A stretch of DNA of 64,000 bases from Occultella glacieicola. Its GTDB lineage: Bacteria > Actinomycetota > Actinomycetes > Actinomycetales > Beutenbergiaceae. The DNA is taken from contig NZ_SMNA01000004.1 in assembly GCF_004353825.1 (NCBI RefSeq), positions 186,001-250,000 on the forward strand, given 5' to 3'. The position numbers were made by a program, and so were the translations under genes. Numbering within the stretch: position 1 is the stretch's first letter; each line of letters begins with the position of its first letter. The notes beneath the pieces were generated by a model. That model made no database searches. It was not told where the DNA came from and saw only the letters and a program-made list of their open reading frames with translations. Positions 1 through 8,665 of this stretch are shown piece by piece.

Positions 1-828
1 CTCCGCAGTCTTTCGGGTGACGGCACCCAGCAGCGCCGAGAGTTCGGCGGCCGACTCGACGACGGCGGTGCGCAGCGCCTCCGCATGCAGCGGTGAGTGC
101 CGAACGGACGGGTAGCCGACGCACAGGGCGGCGATGGTGCGTCCGGTGTGGTCGCGGACCGGCGCGGCGACCCCGCACACGCCCGGCTCCTCCTCCTCGA
201 AGTTCGTCGCGTATCCCTGCGCCAGCACCTGCTCGACCAGGTCGTCGAGCTCCGCCGGGGTGCGGTCGAGGGCAGCCCGCCAGGGCGCTCCCTCGAGCAT
301 CGCGGCCCGTCTCGCGGCGCTCTGCCCGGCGAACAGGATCTTCCCGGCGGCCGTGCGGAACGGCAGGGCGGCGCCGTCGTCGGTGAACCGGGCGACCGTC
401 GGGTTGATGTTCAGCAGTTGCTGGCTGACCAGGACGGACAGGTCGACCCGCCGGGCGTCCTTGAGGACGGACAGGTGCACGGTCTCGTCGGTGGCGAGCC
501 ACAGTTCCCGCAGCACCGGTGCGGCCACGGACGCCAGATCGGACTGCTCCACGTAGGCGCGGTTCAGCTGGAAGAACGTGGGTCCGAGCAGGTAGCGCCG
601 CTCCGGCTCCGACTGGCGCACCAGGCCATGGGTGACGAGCGCGCTCAGCAGGGTACGTCCCGTCGAGGGTCGGAGGCCGACGGCGGTGGTCAGGTCCTTG
701 AGGGCGAGTCCGCCCGGTCCGGCGTCGGCCAGGGCATGCAGAAGCGCGACCGAGCGGTCGATGACCTGGATCGGGCTGCGCGGGGTGCCCTGGGCTGCCC
801 CGGGTGGGGCGGTCGCGTCGTCGGTCAT
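1..828 (-). CDS. IclR-family transcriptional regulator (3' end beyond window)
   Basis: The frame is open from ATG 828 to the left edge, giving 276 residues without a stop. IclR proteins are usually 250-280 residues, so only the last few are missing. An N-terminal winged helix-turn-helix (about residues 20-80, with the motif GLRPSTGRTLLSAL) is followed by the IclR effector domain (DETVHLSVL, FRTAAGKILFAG, GVCGVAAPVRDHTGRTIAAL). A strong ribosome site (GAGGAGGTGA) sits just upstream of the start. The gene is divergent from the secreted protein at 1028, and the gap between them holds a palindrome typical of IclR-type operators. I infer that it controls that gene and itself; the ligand is unknown. 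Confidence 0.9.
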   Translation of the reverse strand, partial: MTDDATAPPGAAQGTPRSPIQVIDRSVALLHALADAGPGGLALKDLTTAVGLRPSTGRTLLSALVTHGLVRQSEPERRYLLGPTFFQLNRAYVEQSDLASVAAPVLRELWLATDETVHLSVLKDARRVDLSVLVSQQLLNINPTVARFTDDGAALPFRTAAGKILFAGQSAARRAAMLEGAPWRAALDRTPAELDDLVEQVLAQGYATNFEEEEPGVCGVAAPVRDHTGRTIAALCVGYPSVRHSPLHAEALRTAVVESAAELSALLGAVTRKTAE

Positions 829-903
829 GGGCGTCACCTCCTCGTCGGGGTTCGGTCGGTTCTCGATCGGTTGTGCTCGCGGGTGCTCGCATGTCCTATC
901 ACT

Positions 904-920
904 GTTCGACATTATCGAAC
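904..920. promoter_or_regulatory. Candidate IclR operator
   Basis: Perfect inverted repeat GTTCGA-CATTA-TCGAAC (6-bp arms, 5-bp spacer) between the IclR gene and the divergent secreted-protein gene. GTTCGA..TCGAAC-like palindromes are known for IclR proteins such as PcaR/PcaU, and the position fits autoregulation. Confidence 0.5.
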
Positions 921-962
921 TGCTTGCGACACTATGGCGTAATCCGACGGTAGCGGCTACGT

Positions 963-976
963 TTGAAACGTGTCAA
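963..976. promoter_or_regulatory. LacI-type operator-like palindrome
   Basis: TTGAAACGTGTCAA is a near-palindrome centred on CG and is one base pair away from the LacI/GalR-type pattern TTGAAACGTTTCAA. It overlaps a 13-bp repeat, ACGTTT-G-AAACGT, at 959-971. It lies about 50 bases upstream of the secreted-protein start. No LacI gene is present in the window, so any such regulator would act from elsewhere. Confidence 0.35.
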
Positions 977-1027
977 CGCAACGGGGCTGACTTGGTCCCG
1001 TGCCAGCCGCTCTCGGAAGGGCAGTCG

Positions 1028-2995
1028 ATGTCGACCTCACCCACCGTCCGTCGCCCACGCCGCCGCGCCGTGCTGCTCGGCGGCCTCGCCACCGTCGGCG
1101 CCGCCGCCGGTTCGGTGTTCGCCGGGGCCCCGTTCGCGCTGCCTGCGCACGGTGCCCCGTCCTCCGCCGGTCCGCTGCCCCCTGTGGCTGCGCTTCCCGA
1201 CGGTCAGCCGGACCGGACCTCCTTCGAACCCGCCGAGCAGCGGTTCGCGACCTTCCTGGTCACGCTCGCCGACATCGCCAACGACGTCGACGACACCGAC
1301 ACCGAACTGCGTGGCTTCATCCACGGGGGCTGGTGGCGCAGCCCTGCCGAACCGTTCAACGCCCGCATCAGCGAACTCGTGTACGTGCTCGCCTGGTTCG
1401 TCACGACCGAACGGTCGTGGAACCCGTACGTGGGGGATCCGGCGCTGCTGGCCCGGCTGGACGCGGCGCTCGACCACTACCTGCGGCTGCAGCACGAGGA
1501 CGGCTCCTGGCCGGAGTACGAACCTCAGGAGCGCTCCAGGGCGGCCACCGCGTTCGCGCTCGGCTACCTGAGCAAGACCCTGGCGCACCTGCGCGCCGCG
1601 GACCTGCTGCCGCAACGGCGGGCCGCGCTCAGCACGGCGATGTACGCCGCCATGACCTGGTTCCTCGACCCGGCGAACACCGGCATCTGGCAACCCGAGC
1701 GGGTCGAGTTCGTGAACCAGCCCATGGCCGGGCTGGCCGGTGCGGCGAAGGCCCTGACGCTCGACCCGGACCCGGCGCTGCAGGCCCTGTTGAGAAACCG
1801 TGTCGACTACCTCGCCGCGCACGGGCAGAGCCCAGCCGGGTTCCTCTACGAGCCCCGCGGGATGGACATCGCCTACAACCTGAACGTGACCCTCACCGAG
1901 GTGATCGAGATCCACGAGGCCCTCGGCCACCCGGTGCTGCTGCCGTTGGTGCGTCGCCTCGCGGACTGGCTCGGATACGCGAACGTGCCCGAGCCCGACG
2001 GCTCCGGGCTCATCTCGTTCGCGTCCGGCGCCGCCCGCACCCCGATGTACTTCCTGGACGACGCCACCACCGACTTCCAGCAGCGCGACCTGGGCTCGGT
2101 GCTCTCGGGCCGGGTGCCTGCGCTGCGGCCGTTCTACACCACCGCGGGAGACCGGGACCGGATCCGGGCCGAGTGGGCCGCCGACCCCGACCCGGTGCCC
2201 GCGCTGACGCCGGGGGCCGTGAACCCACGGATCCCCGCGAACATCGGATATGGCGAGGACTACCCGAGCCGGCGCGCCAAGGACCTCGCGCTCGCGCAGA
2301 TGCCACCCGTGCGCCGGCGCCGGTTCACCGAACTGCGCACCGACCCCCAGGACCAGTACTACCTGTTCGTGCGCCGGCCCAGCCACTACGTGCAGGCCTT
2401 CTTCGGAACCCGCCCGAACGGGGTGGTCCGGGCCGGGTTCGGGCTGCTCTGGCACCCCGAGGGCGGCGTGTTCGTGCACGGCGGGCAGAACTCGAACACC
2501 GAGTGCTGGGCGAGCGTGTTCGCGGCTGGCGGCACCGACGGTGCGTCGAACCTCGCGCCGACGTTCTACGACGGCCCGGTCACGCACGGCCACATCGTCA
2601 CCGACGTCTCCGACGTCGGTGACCTCGGCATCGGCTGGACCACCACCGGCGGCAACGTGACCGGCGCCGCCCTGCTCACCGACGACGGTCTGGTCCGCGA
2701 GATCACCACGACGATGGACGCCCGCGAGCAGATCCCGCTCGTCCTGATGCCGACCGACGACCTGCGCTGGTCCGACGGCACGAGAGCCGAGTACGGGACC
2801 GCCACCACCGCCGTCGCCACCTCGGCGACGCTGACCCGCGGCCAGGTGAGCCTCGTGATCGACTGGGGCTCCGCCGTCGAGGTGACCCTCACCCCGACGG
2901 AGCGGACCTACTTCGCCGACGGCCGCCGTCGGGCCCACATGCTGCGGGTCCCACACGGGCGGGCCGGACGGATCGCCTACACGTTCACCGGCTGA
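1028..2995 (+). CDS. Tat-exported alpha/alpha-toroid protein, possible polysaccharide lyase or hydrolase
   Basis: 655 residues. The start is ATG 1028, behind GGAAGGG; the open frame continues upstream but lacks a ribosome site there. The N terminus carries consecutive arginines, a hydrophobic stretch and an Ala-rich cleavage region ([12 protein letters not shown]...), as in Tat-exported proteins. Residues about 60-330 are helical and rich in Trp/Tyr/His (for example [20 protein letters not shown] and HEDGSWPEY), resembling the toroid of polysaccharide lyases and unsaturated-glycan hydrolases. The C-terminal half is predicted beta-rich. I recognise no specific family. The divergent IclR gene and the LacI-like operator suggest sugar-controlled expression, and nearby GH78 and the giant exported protein support a role in plant or microbial polysaccharide breakdown. 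The 3' end overlaps the convergent SDR gene by 11 bases. Confidence 0.8.
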   Translation: MSTSPTVRRPRRRAVLLGGLATVGAAAGSVFAGAPFALPAHGAPSSAGPLPPVAALPDGQPDRTSFEPAEQRFATFLVTLADIANDVDDTDTELRGFIHGGWWRSPAEPFNARISELVYVLAWFVTTERSWNPYVGDPALLARLDAALDHYLRLQHEDGSWPEYEPQERSRAATAFALGYLSKTLAHLRAADLLPQRRAALSTAMYAAMTWFLDPANTGIWQPERVEFVNQPMAGLAGAAKALTLDPDPALQALLRNRVDYLAAHGQSPAGFLYEPRGMDIAYNLNVTLTEVIEIHEALGHPVLLPLVRRLADWLGYANVPEPDGSGLISFASGAARTPMYFLDDATTDFQQRDLGSVLSGRVPALRPFYTTAGDRDRIRAEWAADPDPVPALTPGAVNPRIPANIGYGEDYPSRRAKDLALAQMPPVRRRRFTELRTDPQDQYYLFVRRPSHYVQAFFGTRPNGVVRAGFGLLWHPEGGVFVHGGQNSNTECWASVFAAGGTDGASNLAPTFYDGPVTHGHIVTDVSDVGDLGIGWTTTGGNVTGAALLTDDGLVREITTTMDAREQIPLVLMPTDDLRWSDGTRAEYGTATTAVATSATLTRGQVSLVIDWGSAVEVTLTPTERTYFADGRRRAHMLRVPHGRAGRIAYTFTG

Positions 2996-3938
2996 GGCCC
3001 GCCGGGAACGGGGATCCGGTGAGCCGTTGCGAGACGTCCCAGATCCGGGCGGCGTCGCCGGCGCCGCGCAAGGGAGGGTAGAGGCGTTGCGCGGCGGGCG
3101 GGCCGCCGAGGTGACCCGGGCCGCTCGGTCCGTACAGGACACCGGACCGGGCAGCGGGGTCGGTCGCGGCCATCAGGGCCGGCAGCGTCGCGGACTCGAC
3201 GGTGCCGAGGAGGATGCCGCGGGCCGAGAGCGCCCGGATTGCCCTGACCTGTGGCGAGTCCTGGGTGCGGCCGAGCTCGGGGCGGGCGGCGAGCAGGCTC
3301 GTGGGGGCGACGCCCGGGTGGGCGAGGTTGCTGGTGATACCCCAGCCGTTCGCCGTGCTGCGGCGGTCGAGCTCCAGGCCGAACAGCCCCAGTGCGATCT
3401 TGGACTGGCTGTAGGCGCGTTGCCCCCGATACCCGCGCTCCCAGGCGAGATCGTCCCAGTTGATCCGGCCGGAGCGGGCGGCGATGCTGATCTGCGAGGT
3501 GACCCGGGCGCGGCCGGCCCGCAGCAGCGGCAGCAGCGCGCCGACCAGGGCGACGTGGCCGAGGTGGTTCGTGCCGAACTGGAGCTCGAAGCCGTCGGCC
3601 GTGGTCTGCCGGTCCGGCGGCGTCATCACGCCCGCGTTGTTGATCAGGAGGTGGATCGGGCGGCCCTCACCGCGAAGGGCCTCGCCGAGCGCGGCCACGG
3701 ACGTGAGCGAGGAGAGGTCCAGCCTGCGCAGCGAGACCCGTGCGCCCGGGTGTGCGTCCCGGATCCGCTCCACCGCCGCCTCGCCCTTGCGCGCGTTGCG
3801 CACCGGGAGGACGACCTCGGCGCCGGCCGCGGCCAGGCGAGCGGCGATGCCGAGGCCGATCCCGTCGCTGGCGCCGGTGACCAGGGCGAGTCGTCCGGCC
3901 AGGTCCGGCACGGGATGGTCGAGCAGATGACGTGGCAT
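2985..3938 (-). CDS. Short-chain dehydrogenase/reductase
   Basis: 317 residues, an NAD(P)-dependent Rossmann enzyme of the classical/retinol-dehydrogenase-like SDR type. The cofactor motif TGASDGIG is at residues 21-28, INNAG at 99-103, and the catalytic Tyr176 and Lys180 occur in YSQSK. The start is ATG 3938, which has GAAGGA upstream; the longer open frame has no such site. It is divergent from an MmyB-type regulator, a very common pairing in actinobacteria, in which the regulator is thought to control the reductase. The substrate cannot be told from sequence. Confidence 0.93.
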   Translation of the reverse strand: MPRHLLDHPVPDLAGRLALVTGASDGIGLGIAARLAAAGAEVVLPVRNARKGEAAVERIRDAHPGARVSLRRLDLSSLTSVAALGEALRGEGRPIHLLINNAGVMTPPDRQTTADGFELQFGTNHLGHVALVGALLPLLRAGRARVTSQISIAARSGRINWDDLAWERGYRGQRAYSQSKIALGLFGLELDRRSTANGWGITSNLAHPGVAPTSLLAARPELGRTQDSPQVRAIRALSARGILLGTVESATLPALMAATDPAARSGVLYGPSGPGHLGGPPAAQRLYPPLRGAGDAARIWDVSQRLTGSPFPAGLSR

Positions 3939-4135
3939 GGCGGTCCTTCGGATCGGTGGGGCGGGCGTGCCCGCGTTGCGACCTGATCGTGGGCCGATCG
4001 CCGCTCGATATCCAGGACCTCCCGGTCCGAGGCTCCCCGGGCCGCCCGAATACCGCAAGGGGGGATCGATGGGCCGTGGCGCAGCGCCCGAGCTCCGGGT
4101 AGAAACAAGGACGGGAGCCGAGCAGAGGGAGCATC

Positions 4136-4969
4136 GTGATCGATCGCAGCGGATTGGCGGACTTCCTCCGGAGCCGACGGGAGGCGCTGCAGCCGGAGGA
4201 CGTCGGTCTCCCGCGCGGCCCGCGCCGCCGCACCGGCGGGCTACGTCGCGAGGAGGTGGCGGCGCTGTGTCACATGTCCGTCGACTACTACTCCCGGCTC
4301 GAGCGGAAGCGGGGTCCGCACCCGTCCGAGCGCATGCTCGCCTCGATCGCCCAGGGACTGCACCTCTCGCTCGACGAGCGCGACCACCTGTTCCGCCTCG
4401 CCGGGCACAACCCGCCGGCCCGGGGGGCGTTCGGCGACCACATCAGCCCCGGTCTGCTGCGCGTGCTCGACCGGCTGATCGATACCCCGGCGGAGATCAC
4501 GACCGAACTCGGCGAGACCCTGCGGCAGACCCCGCTCGGCGTGGCCCTCGTCGGTGACCTGACGCGTTTCACCGGCCCGGCCCGCAGCCAGGGGTACCGC
4601 TGGTTCACCGACCCCCAGGCGCGGCTGATCCATGCCCCGCAGGAGCACGGGTTCCTCAGCCGGATGTACGCCGCCGGTCTGCGCGAGGTGGTCGGGGTCC
4701 GCGGCCCCCGGTCCCGGGCCGCGCAGCTGGCCGACCTGCTGCTGGACCAGAGTGAGGAGTTCCGACGCATCTGGGACGATCATGAGATCGGCATCCGTCC
4801 GCACGAGGTGAAGCACTTCGTTCACCCGGACGTCGGTCCTCTGGAACTGAGCTGCCAGCGGCTGCTCGACCCGGACCAGTCGCACTGGCTGCTCGTCTAC
4901 ACGGCCGTCCCCGGCAGCGAGAGTCACGAGCGACTCCGGATGCTCTCCGTGGTCGGAGCCTCGCGCTGA
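4136..4969 (+). CDS. XRE-family regulator with MmyB-like ligand-binding domain
   Basis: 277 residues. It starts at GTG 4136 with AGAGGGA about 7 bases upstream. The N terminus has a helix-turn-helix ([20 protein letters not shown], then [20 protein letters not shown]). The rest matches the MmyB-like PAS-type domain, with motifs such as [16 protein letters not shown], and ends in [19 protein letters not shown]. The length is usual for the family. It lies divergent from the SDR gene and probably represses or activates it in response to a small hydrophobic ligand; members of this family have been linked to fatty-acid-like ligands. Target and ligand are inferred only from neighbourhood. Confidence 0.92.
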   Translation: MIDRSGLADFLRSRREALQPEDVGLPRGPRRRTGGLRREEVAALCHMSVDYYSRLERKRGPHPSERMLASIAQGLHLSLDERDHLFRLAGHNPPARGAFGDHISPGLLRVLDRLIDTPAEITTELGETLRQTPLGVALVGDLTRFTGPARSQGYRWFTDPQARLIHAPQEHGFLSRMYAAGLREVVGVRGPRSRAAQLADLLLDQSEEFRRIWDDHEIGIRPHEVKHFVHPDVGPLELSCQRLLDPDQSHWLLVYTAVPGSESHERLRMLSVVGASR

Positions 4970-5029
4970 GCCGGGCGTCGTGCCCCCGCGCAGCCCGCAT
5001 AATGGGAGTCCACCCACGTGAGGAGTGCG

Positions 5030-6406
5030 ATGTTCGGCGGAATCTTCGGACGTCAGAAGCCGAGCCCAGCCCCGGAGGTCACCGCCGAGGTCGCCGAGGC
5101 GCTCGTTCGGGCCGACGAGACCGTGCGCCGCGGCACCGACGAGCTCGGCTACGCGACCGCGGAGTTCGGCGAGGTCGACACCCGTGAGCTCGCGGCCGCG
5201 CTCACCCAGGCACGCACGCAGCTACGGGAGGCGTTCCGCCTCAACGGTCTGCTCCTGGACGACGAGCCGGAGACCCCCCAGCAACGTCAACAGCTCGAGG
5301 CCGGGGTGCTCGCTACCACCGCCGAGGTGGACCGGCTGGTGCGCGGCCCCGCCTCGGAGTTCGCCACCCGGCGAGCCGCGCTGCGTGACGCACCGACCGC
5401 GATCGCGCGGCTGCGCGCCGAGACGGGGGACGTCGCGGGCCGGGTGGCGGAGGCACGCTCCGCGCTCGCGACCCTGACCACCCGGTACAGCGAGGAGGCG
5501 ATCGTTGCCGTCGCGGACAACCCGGATCAGGCGGAGGCACTGCTGCAGTTCACCGAGCGCAGCCTCGGACTCGCCGAGCGCCGGCACACCGCCGGTCGCG
5601 GCGAGGAGGCGACCAAGGCGATCCGGGTCGCGTCGGACAGCATCCGTCGCGCCGACGAACTCCTCGATGCGGTCACCGACTACGAGGTGGAGGCGGTCCA
5701 CGCCGAGTCCACCCTGACCGCCGTCCTGGCGGACTCCCGGTCCGACATCGTCGAGGCCCGACACCTGCTCGCGGCCGCCCCGGACCACGAGATCGAGGGT
5801 GCCACGGCCGCCCTCGACGAGGCCGTGGCCGCCGCGGCGACCGGCGAGGCGGCGCGCGACCCGTTCACCACGCTGAGTCGGCTCCGCGCCGCGAACGAGG
5901 CCCTGGACCGGCTCGTTCGGGAACGCCGGAGCCGGCCCGAACGAGAGCGGCTCCGTGCCCATCTGGAGGCGGCGCTTGCCGATGCCGACCGGCAGGTCGC
6001 ACTCGCACGCACGCTGATCGCCGACCACCCCGGATCCACAGGCCCGGACTCCAGGACCCGGCTCGCCCAGGCGGAACGACTGCTGGGCGGCGTCACGCTC
6101 GTCGAGGACCCGCAGGCCGCACTGAGCCAGGGCAGGCAGGCGGCCGACCTCGCAGCGGAGGCGGCCGCGCTCGCACGACGGGACCTCGAGGCCGCGCGCA
6201 TGCGCGAGCAGGAACAACGGTCGCAGTGGGGCGGCGATGGTGGCTGGGGCGAGGACCGCGGTTCCGGCTGGGGCGGTGGGTACGGCGGCGGCCGGGGCCG
6301 CCGTGGCGGGTTCGGGGCCGAAGGGGTGCTCGGCGGCGTCCTCGGCGGGATGGTGCTCGGCGGGATCCTCGATGGTCTGGACGACTTCGACTTCGACTTC
6401 GACTAG
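5030..6406 (+). CDS. Coiled-coil protein with Gly-rich and acidic tail (TPM-protein C-half-like)
   Basis: 458 residues. I prefer ATG 5030 (MFGGIFGRQ) because GTGAGGAG lies at ideal distance; a GTG at 5018 would use up that site. Residues about 20-390 are long charged helices with heptad character and repeated Ala/Glu/Arg/Leu. They are followed by a Gly/Trp/Arg-rich stretch (GWGGGYGGGRGRRGG), a short apolar GVLGGVLGGMVLGGIL segment, and a final acidic DDFDFDFD. This layout resembles the coiled-coil and Gly-rich half of actinobacterial TPM-domain proteins, but no TPM domain or signal peptide is present. The apolar segment could associate with the membrane. Function is unknown and the gene appears to stand alone. 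Confidence 0.75.
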   Translation: MFGGIFGRQKPSPAPEVTAEVAEALVRADETVRRGTDELGYATAEFGEVDTRELAAALTQARTQLREAFRLNGLLLDDEPETPQQRQQLEAGVLATTAEVDRLVRGPASEFATRRAALRDAPTAIARLRAETGDVAGRVAEARSALATLTTRYSEEAIVAVADNPDQAEALLQFTERSLGLAERRHTAGRGEEATKAIRVASDSIRRADELLDAVTDYEVEAVHAESTLTAVLADSRSDIVEARHLLAAAPDHEIEGATAALDEAVAAAATGEAARDPFTTLSRLRAANEALDRLVRERRSRPERERLRAHLEAALADADRQVALARTLIADHPGSTGPDSRTRLAQAERLLGGVTLVEDPQAALSQGRQAADLAAEAAALARRDLEAARMREQEQRSQWGGDGGWGEDRGSGWGGGYGGGRGRRGGFGAEGVLGGVLGGMVLGGILDGLDDFDFDFD

Positions 6407-6426
6407 GTGCGCGCAGGCTCGTTGAC

Positions 6427-6489
6427 CCCATCCCGGTCGCGGCGGTTCCCGTCCGAGTCGCGGCGATGCCCATCCCGGTCGCGGCGATG
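6427..6489. repeat. Three 21-bp tandem repeats
   Basis: Units start at 6427, 6448 and 6469 with core CCCATCCCGGTCGCGGCG plus 3 bases. The middle unit differs at three core positions (CCCGTCCGAGTCGCGGCG), and a degenerate fourth begins at 6490. The 21-base period keeps frames open on both strands, which explains short repetitive reading frames here; no ribosome site supports translation. Confidence 0.7.
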
Positions 6490-6513
6490 CCGATCGCTGA
6501 GGCTGTTCTCTTG

Positions 6514-6595
6514 GCCGACGTCCATCCTCAAACGTTTCACCTGCGAGTTGGGACGTTTGAAGATGGACGTCGGCTGCGGGCCGGCGGCGCAGCCG
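6514..6595. repeat. Long inverted repeat with overlapping second hairpin
   Basis: Arms 6514-6535 and 6553-6574 pair over 22 bp with one mismatch (G.U in RNA), and four more loop-side pairs are possible. A second hairpin (CGGCTGCG 6571-6578 with CGCAGCCG 6588-6595) shares its first four bases with the right arm, so the two stems compete. AAACGTTT, a LacI-type operator core, lies at 6530-6537. It could terminate transcription after the gene ending at 6406, or regulate the exporter at 6652. Confidence 0.65.
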
Positions 6596-6614
6596 TTCGC
6601 CGGTGGCGGAACGG

Positions 6615-6651
6615 TTGACCTGAACGACGGTTGAGGTCGCATGCTCTGGGG
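6615..6651 (+). promoter_or_regulatory. Leaderless promoter of the ABC exporter
   Basis: TTGACC (6615-6620) and CATGCT (6640-6645) are separated by 19 bases. The hexamer is six bases before ATG 6652, so transcription should begin at the start codon. ACGGTTGA occurs twice (6611 and 6627). Confidence 0.5.
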
Positions 6652-8547
6652 ATGAGCATGAACTTCAGCCACTGGCGCGCGCTCGAGTCAGCGATGCGCA
6701 CCGACCAGCCCAAGCGGACCTTCACGCGGGAGACGCTCGGCCGGATCGGTGGCTTCGCACGACCGCACAAGCGCAAGCTGGTCGGCTTCATCGCGCTGTC
6801 CGTGGTCGGCGCGGTGCTGACGGTGATGACGCCGGTGCTGGCCGGGCGCGTGGTGGACGCCATCATCGCCGACGGCCCGGCGGCCACGGTGGTGCTGCTG
6901 GCCGTCGCCATCGCCGCGGTCGCGCTCGTGAGCGCCGGGGTGGGGCTGGTCTCGCGGTGGCTGTCCGCGACCATCGGGGAGGGGCTGATCCTGGACCTGC
7001 GCCGAGCCGTGTACTCGCATGTGCAGCGGATGCCGATCGCGTTCTTCACCCGGACCCGCACCGGCGCGCTGGTGAGCCGGCTGAACAACGATGTGATCGG
7101 CGCCCAGCGGGCCTTCACGTTCACCCTCTCCGGGGTGGTGACGAACGCGATCGCCCTGATCCTCACGCTCGTCGTGATGCTGCGGCTGTCCTGGCAGATC
7201 ACCTTGCTCGCGCTGGTGCTGCTGCCGATCTTCCTGATCCCGGCCCGGCGGATGGGCGGGCGGCTGGCGCAGTTGGAGAAGGAGCGCGCGAACCTGAACT
7301 CCTCGATGACCACGCAGATGACGGAGCGGTTCTCCGCTCCCGGAGCCACCCTGGTGAAACTCTTCGGCCGCCCCGAGGCGGAGGAGGCCGAGTTCGGTGC
7401 CCGGGCCGGGCGGGTCGCCACGATCGGGGTCCGCACCGCGATGGGACAGGGCGTCTTCATGCTCGCGCTGACCCTCGTCTCCGCGCTGGCGCTCGCCCTG
7501 GTCTACGGGCTCGGTGGCTGGATGGCCGTCGCCGGATCGCTCGAGGCCGGCACGGTCGTCACCCTGGCCCTGCTCCTCGGCCAGCTCTACGGCCCGCTGA
7601 CCGCGCTCGCGAGCGCACGCGTGGACGCGATGACGGCGGTGGTCAGTTTCGAGCGGGTCTTCGAGGTGCTCGACCTGCCGCCCCTGATCGAGGAACCCGA
7701 GATCCCGGCGGCCCTCCCGGCCGGCCCGCTGACGGTCGAGTTCGACGAGGTCCGGTTCGGCTACCCGAGCCCGGACAAGGTGTCCCTGGCCTCGCTCGAG
7801 GAGGTCGCCACCCTGGACCGCCGCGGGGGTGTCGAGGTGCTCCACGGGATCTCGTTCCGGGCCGAGCCCGGGCAGGTGGTGGCGCTGGTGGGCTCCTCCG
7901 GCAGCGGGAAGTCGACGATCGCCTCGCTCCTGCCGCGCCTGTACGACGTGGACGCCGGAGCCGTGCGGATCGGCGGCATGGACGTGCGCGACCTGGCCTT
8001 CGCGGACCTGCGCGGGGCGCTCGGGATGGTCACCCAGGACGGGCACCTGTTCCACGCCTCGGTGGCGGAGAACCTCCGCTACGCCGCGGCCACTGCCACC
8101 GACGCCGACCTGTGGCAGGCGCTCGAGCGGGCCCGGCTCGCCGAGCTGGTCTCCGCGCTGCCGGACGGGCTGGAGACGGTGATCGGCGAGCGCGGCTATC
8201 GCTTCTCCGGCGGCGAGCGGCAGCGGCTGACGATCGCCCGGCTGCTGCTCGCGCGGCCGCGGGTGGTGATCCTGGACGAGGCGACGTCGAGTCTGGACGC
8301 GACCTCCGAGGCCGACGTCAGCGCCGCGCTCGGTGCGGCACTGGAGGGCCGCACCGCACTCGTGATCGCGCACCGGCTGTCCACCGTGGTCGGGGCCGAC
8401 CAGATCCTCGTGGTCGAGTCCGGCCGGATCGTCGAGCACGGCGACCACGCCACCCTGCTGGCCGACGGCGGCCGCTACGCACAGCTGTACCGCACCCAGT
8501 TCGCGGGTGGCCGGCACGGCGAGGAAGCGCCGTCGGTGGGGCACTGA
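6652..8547 (+). CDS. ABC exporter, fused membrane and ATPase domains
   Basis: 631 residues. An N-terminal six-helix exporter domain (about residues 40-340) is followed by an ATPase domain. The latter has Walker A GSSGSGKST, a Q-loop in MVTQDGHLF, signature FSGGERQ, Walker B VVILDEATS and H-loop AHRLSTV, all intact. It should act as a homodimer (or with an unlinked partner) in the plasma membrane, exporting a drug, lipid or peptide. The start is ATG 6652: the only nearby upstream signal is a -10-like CATGCT six bases away, consistent with leaderless translation. The frame could also begin at ATG 6658. It is preceded by the large hairpin region and followed by an unrelated rhamnosidase gene. 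Confidence 0.93.
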   Translation: MSMNFSHWRALESAMRTDQPKRTFTRETLGRIGGFARPHKRKLVGFIALSVVGAVLTVMTPVLAGRVVDAIIADGPAATVVLLAVAIAAVALVSAGVGLVSRWLSATIGEGLILDLRRAVYSHVQRMPIAFFTRTRTGALVSRLNNDVIGAQRAFTFTLSGVVTNAIALILTLVVMLRLSWQITLLALVLLPIFLIPARRMGGRLAQLEKERANLNSSMTTQMTERFSAPGATLVKLFGRPEAEEAEFGARAGRVATIGVRTAMGQGVFMLALTLVSALALALVYGLGGWMAVAGSLEAGTVVTLALLLGQLYGPLTALASARVDAMTAVVSFERVFEVLDLPPLIEEPEIPAALPAGPLTVEFDEVRFGYPSPDKVSLASLEEVATLDRRGGVEVLHGISFRAEPGQVVALVGSSGSGKSTIASLLPRLYDVDAGAVRIGGMDVRDLAFADLRGALGMVTQDGHLFHASVAENLRYAAATATDADLWQALERARLAELVSALPDGLETVIGERGYRFSGGERQRLTIARLLLARPRVVILDEATSSLDATSEADVSAALGAALEGRTALVIAHRLSTVVGADQILVVESGRIVEHGDHATLLADGGRYAQLYRTQFAGGRHGEEAPSVGH

Positions 8548-8665
8548 CGCCCCGCCGCGCCCGAATTGTCACTGCGGTTCCCAGCCGCGCACGTGTACGG
8601 TCGGTGGTGCCACGAGGGGGCCCTTGCAGCTTCGCCGTCCGATCACCACGGAGGTATCGAAACAC

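Noticed and set aside
1037-3142. 701-codon open frame on the minus strand opposite the secreted-protein gene
   Set aside because: It is the GC-rich shadow of the plus-strand gene. It has no ribosome site, no domain, and its translation is Arg/Gly/Val-biased.
6403-6672. 89-codon minus-strand frame with repeats HRRDRDG
   Set aside because: The repeated peptide is produced by the 21-bp tandem DNA repeats. There is no ribosome site and the frame spans the hairpin and the exporter promoter.
8566-8601. Promoter TTGTCA / TACGGT before the rhamnosidase
   Set aside because: The spacing between hexamers is 24 bases, too long for a standard promoter.
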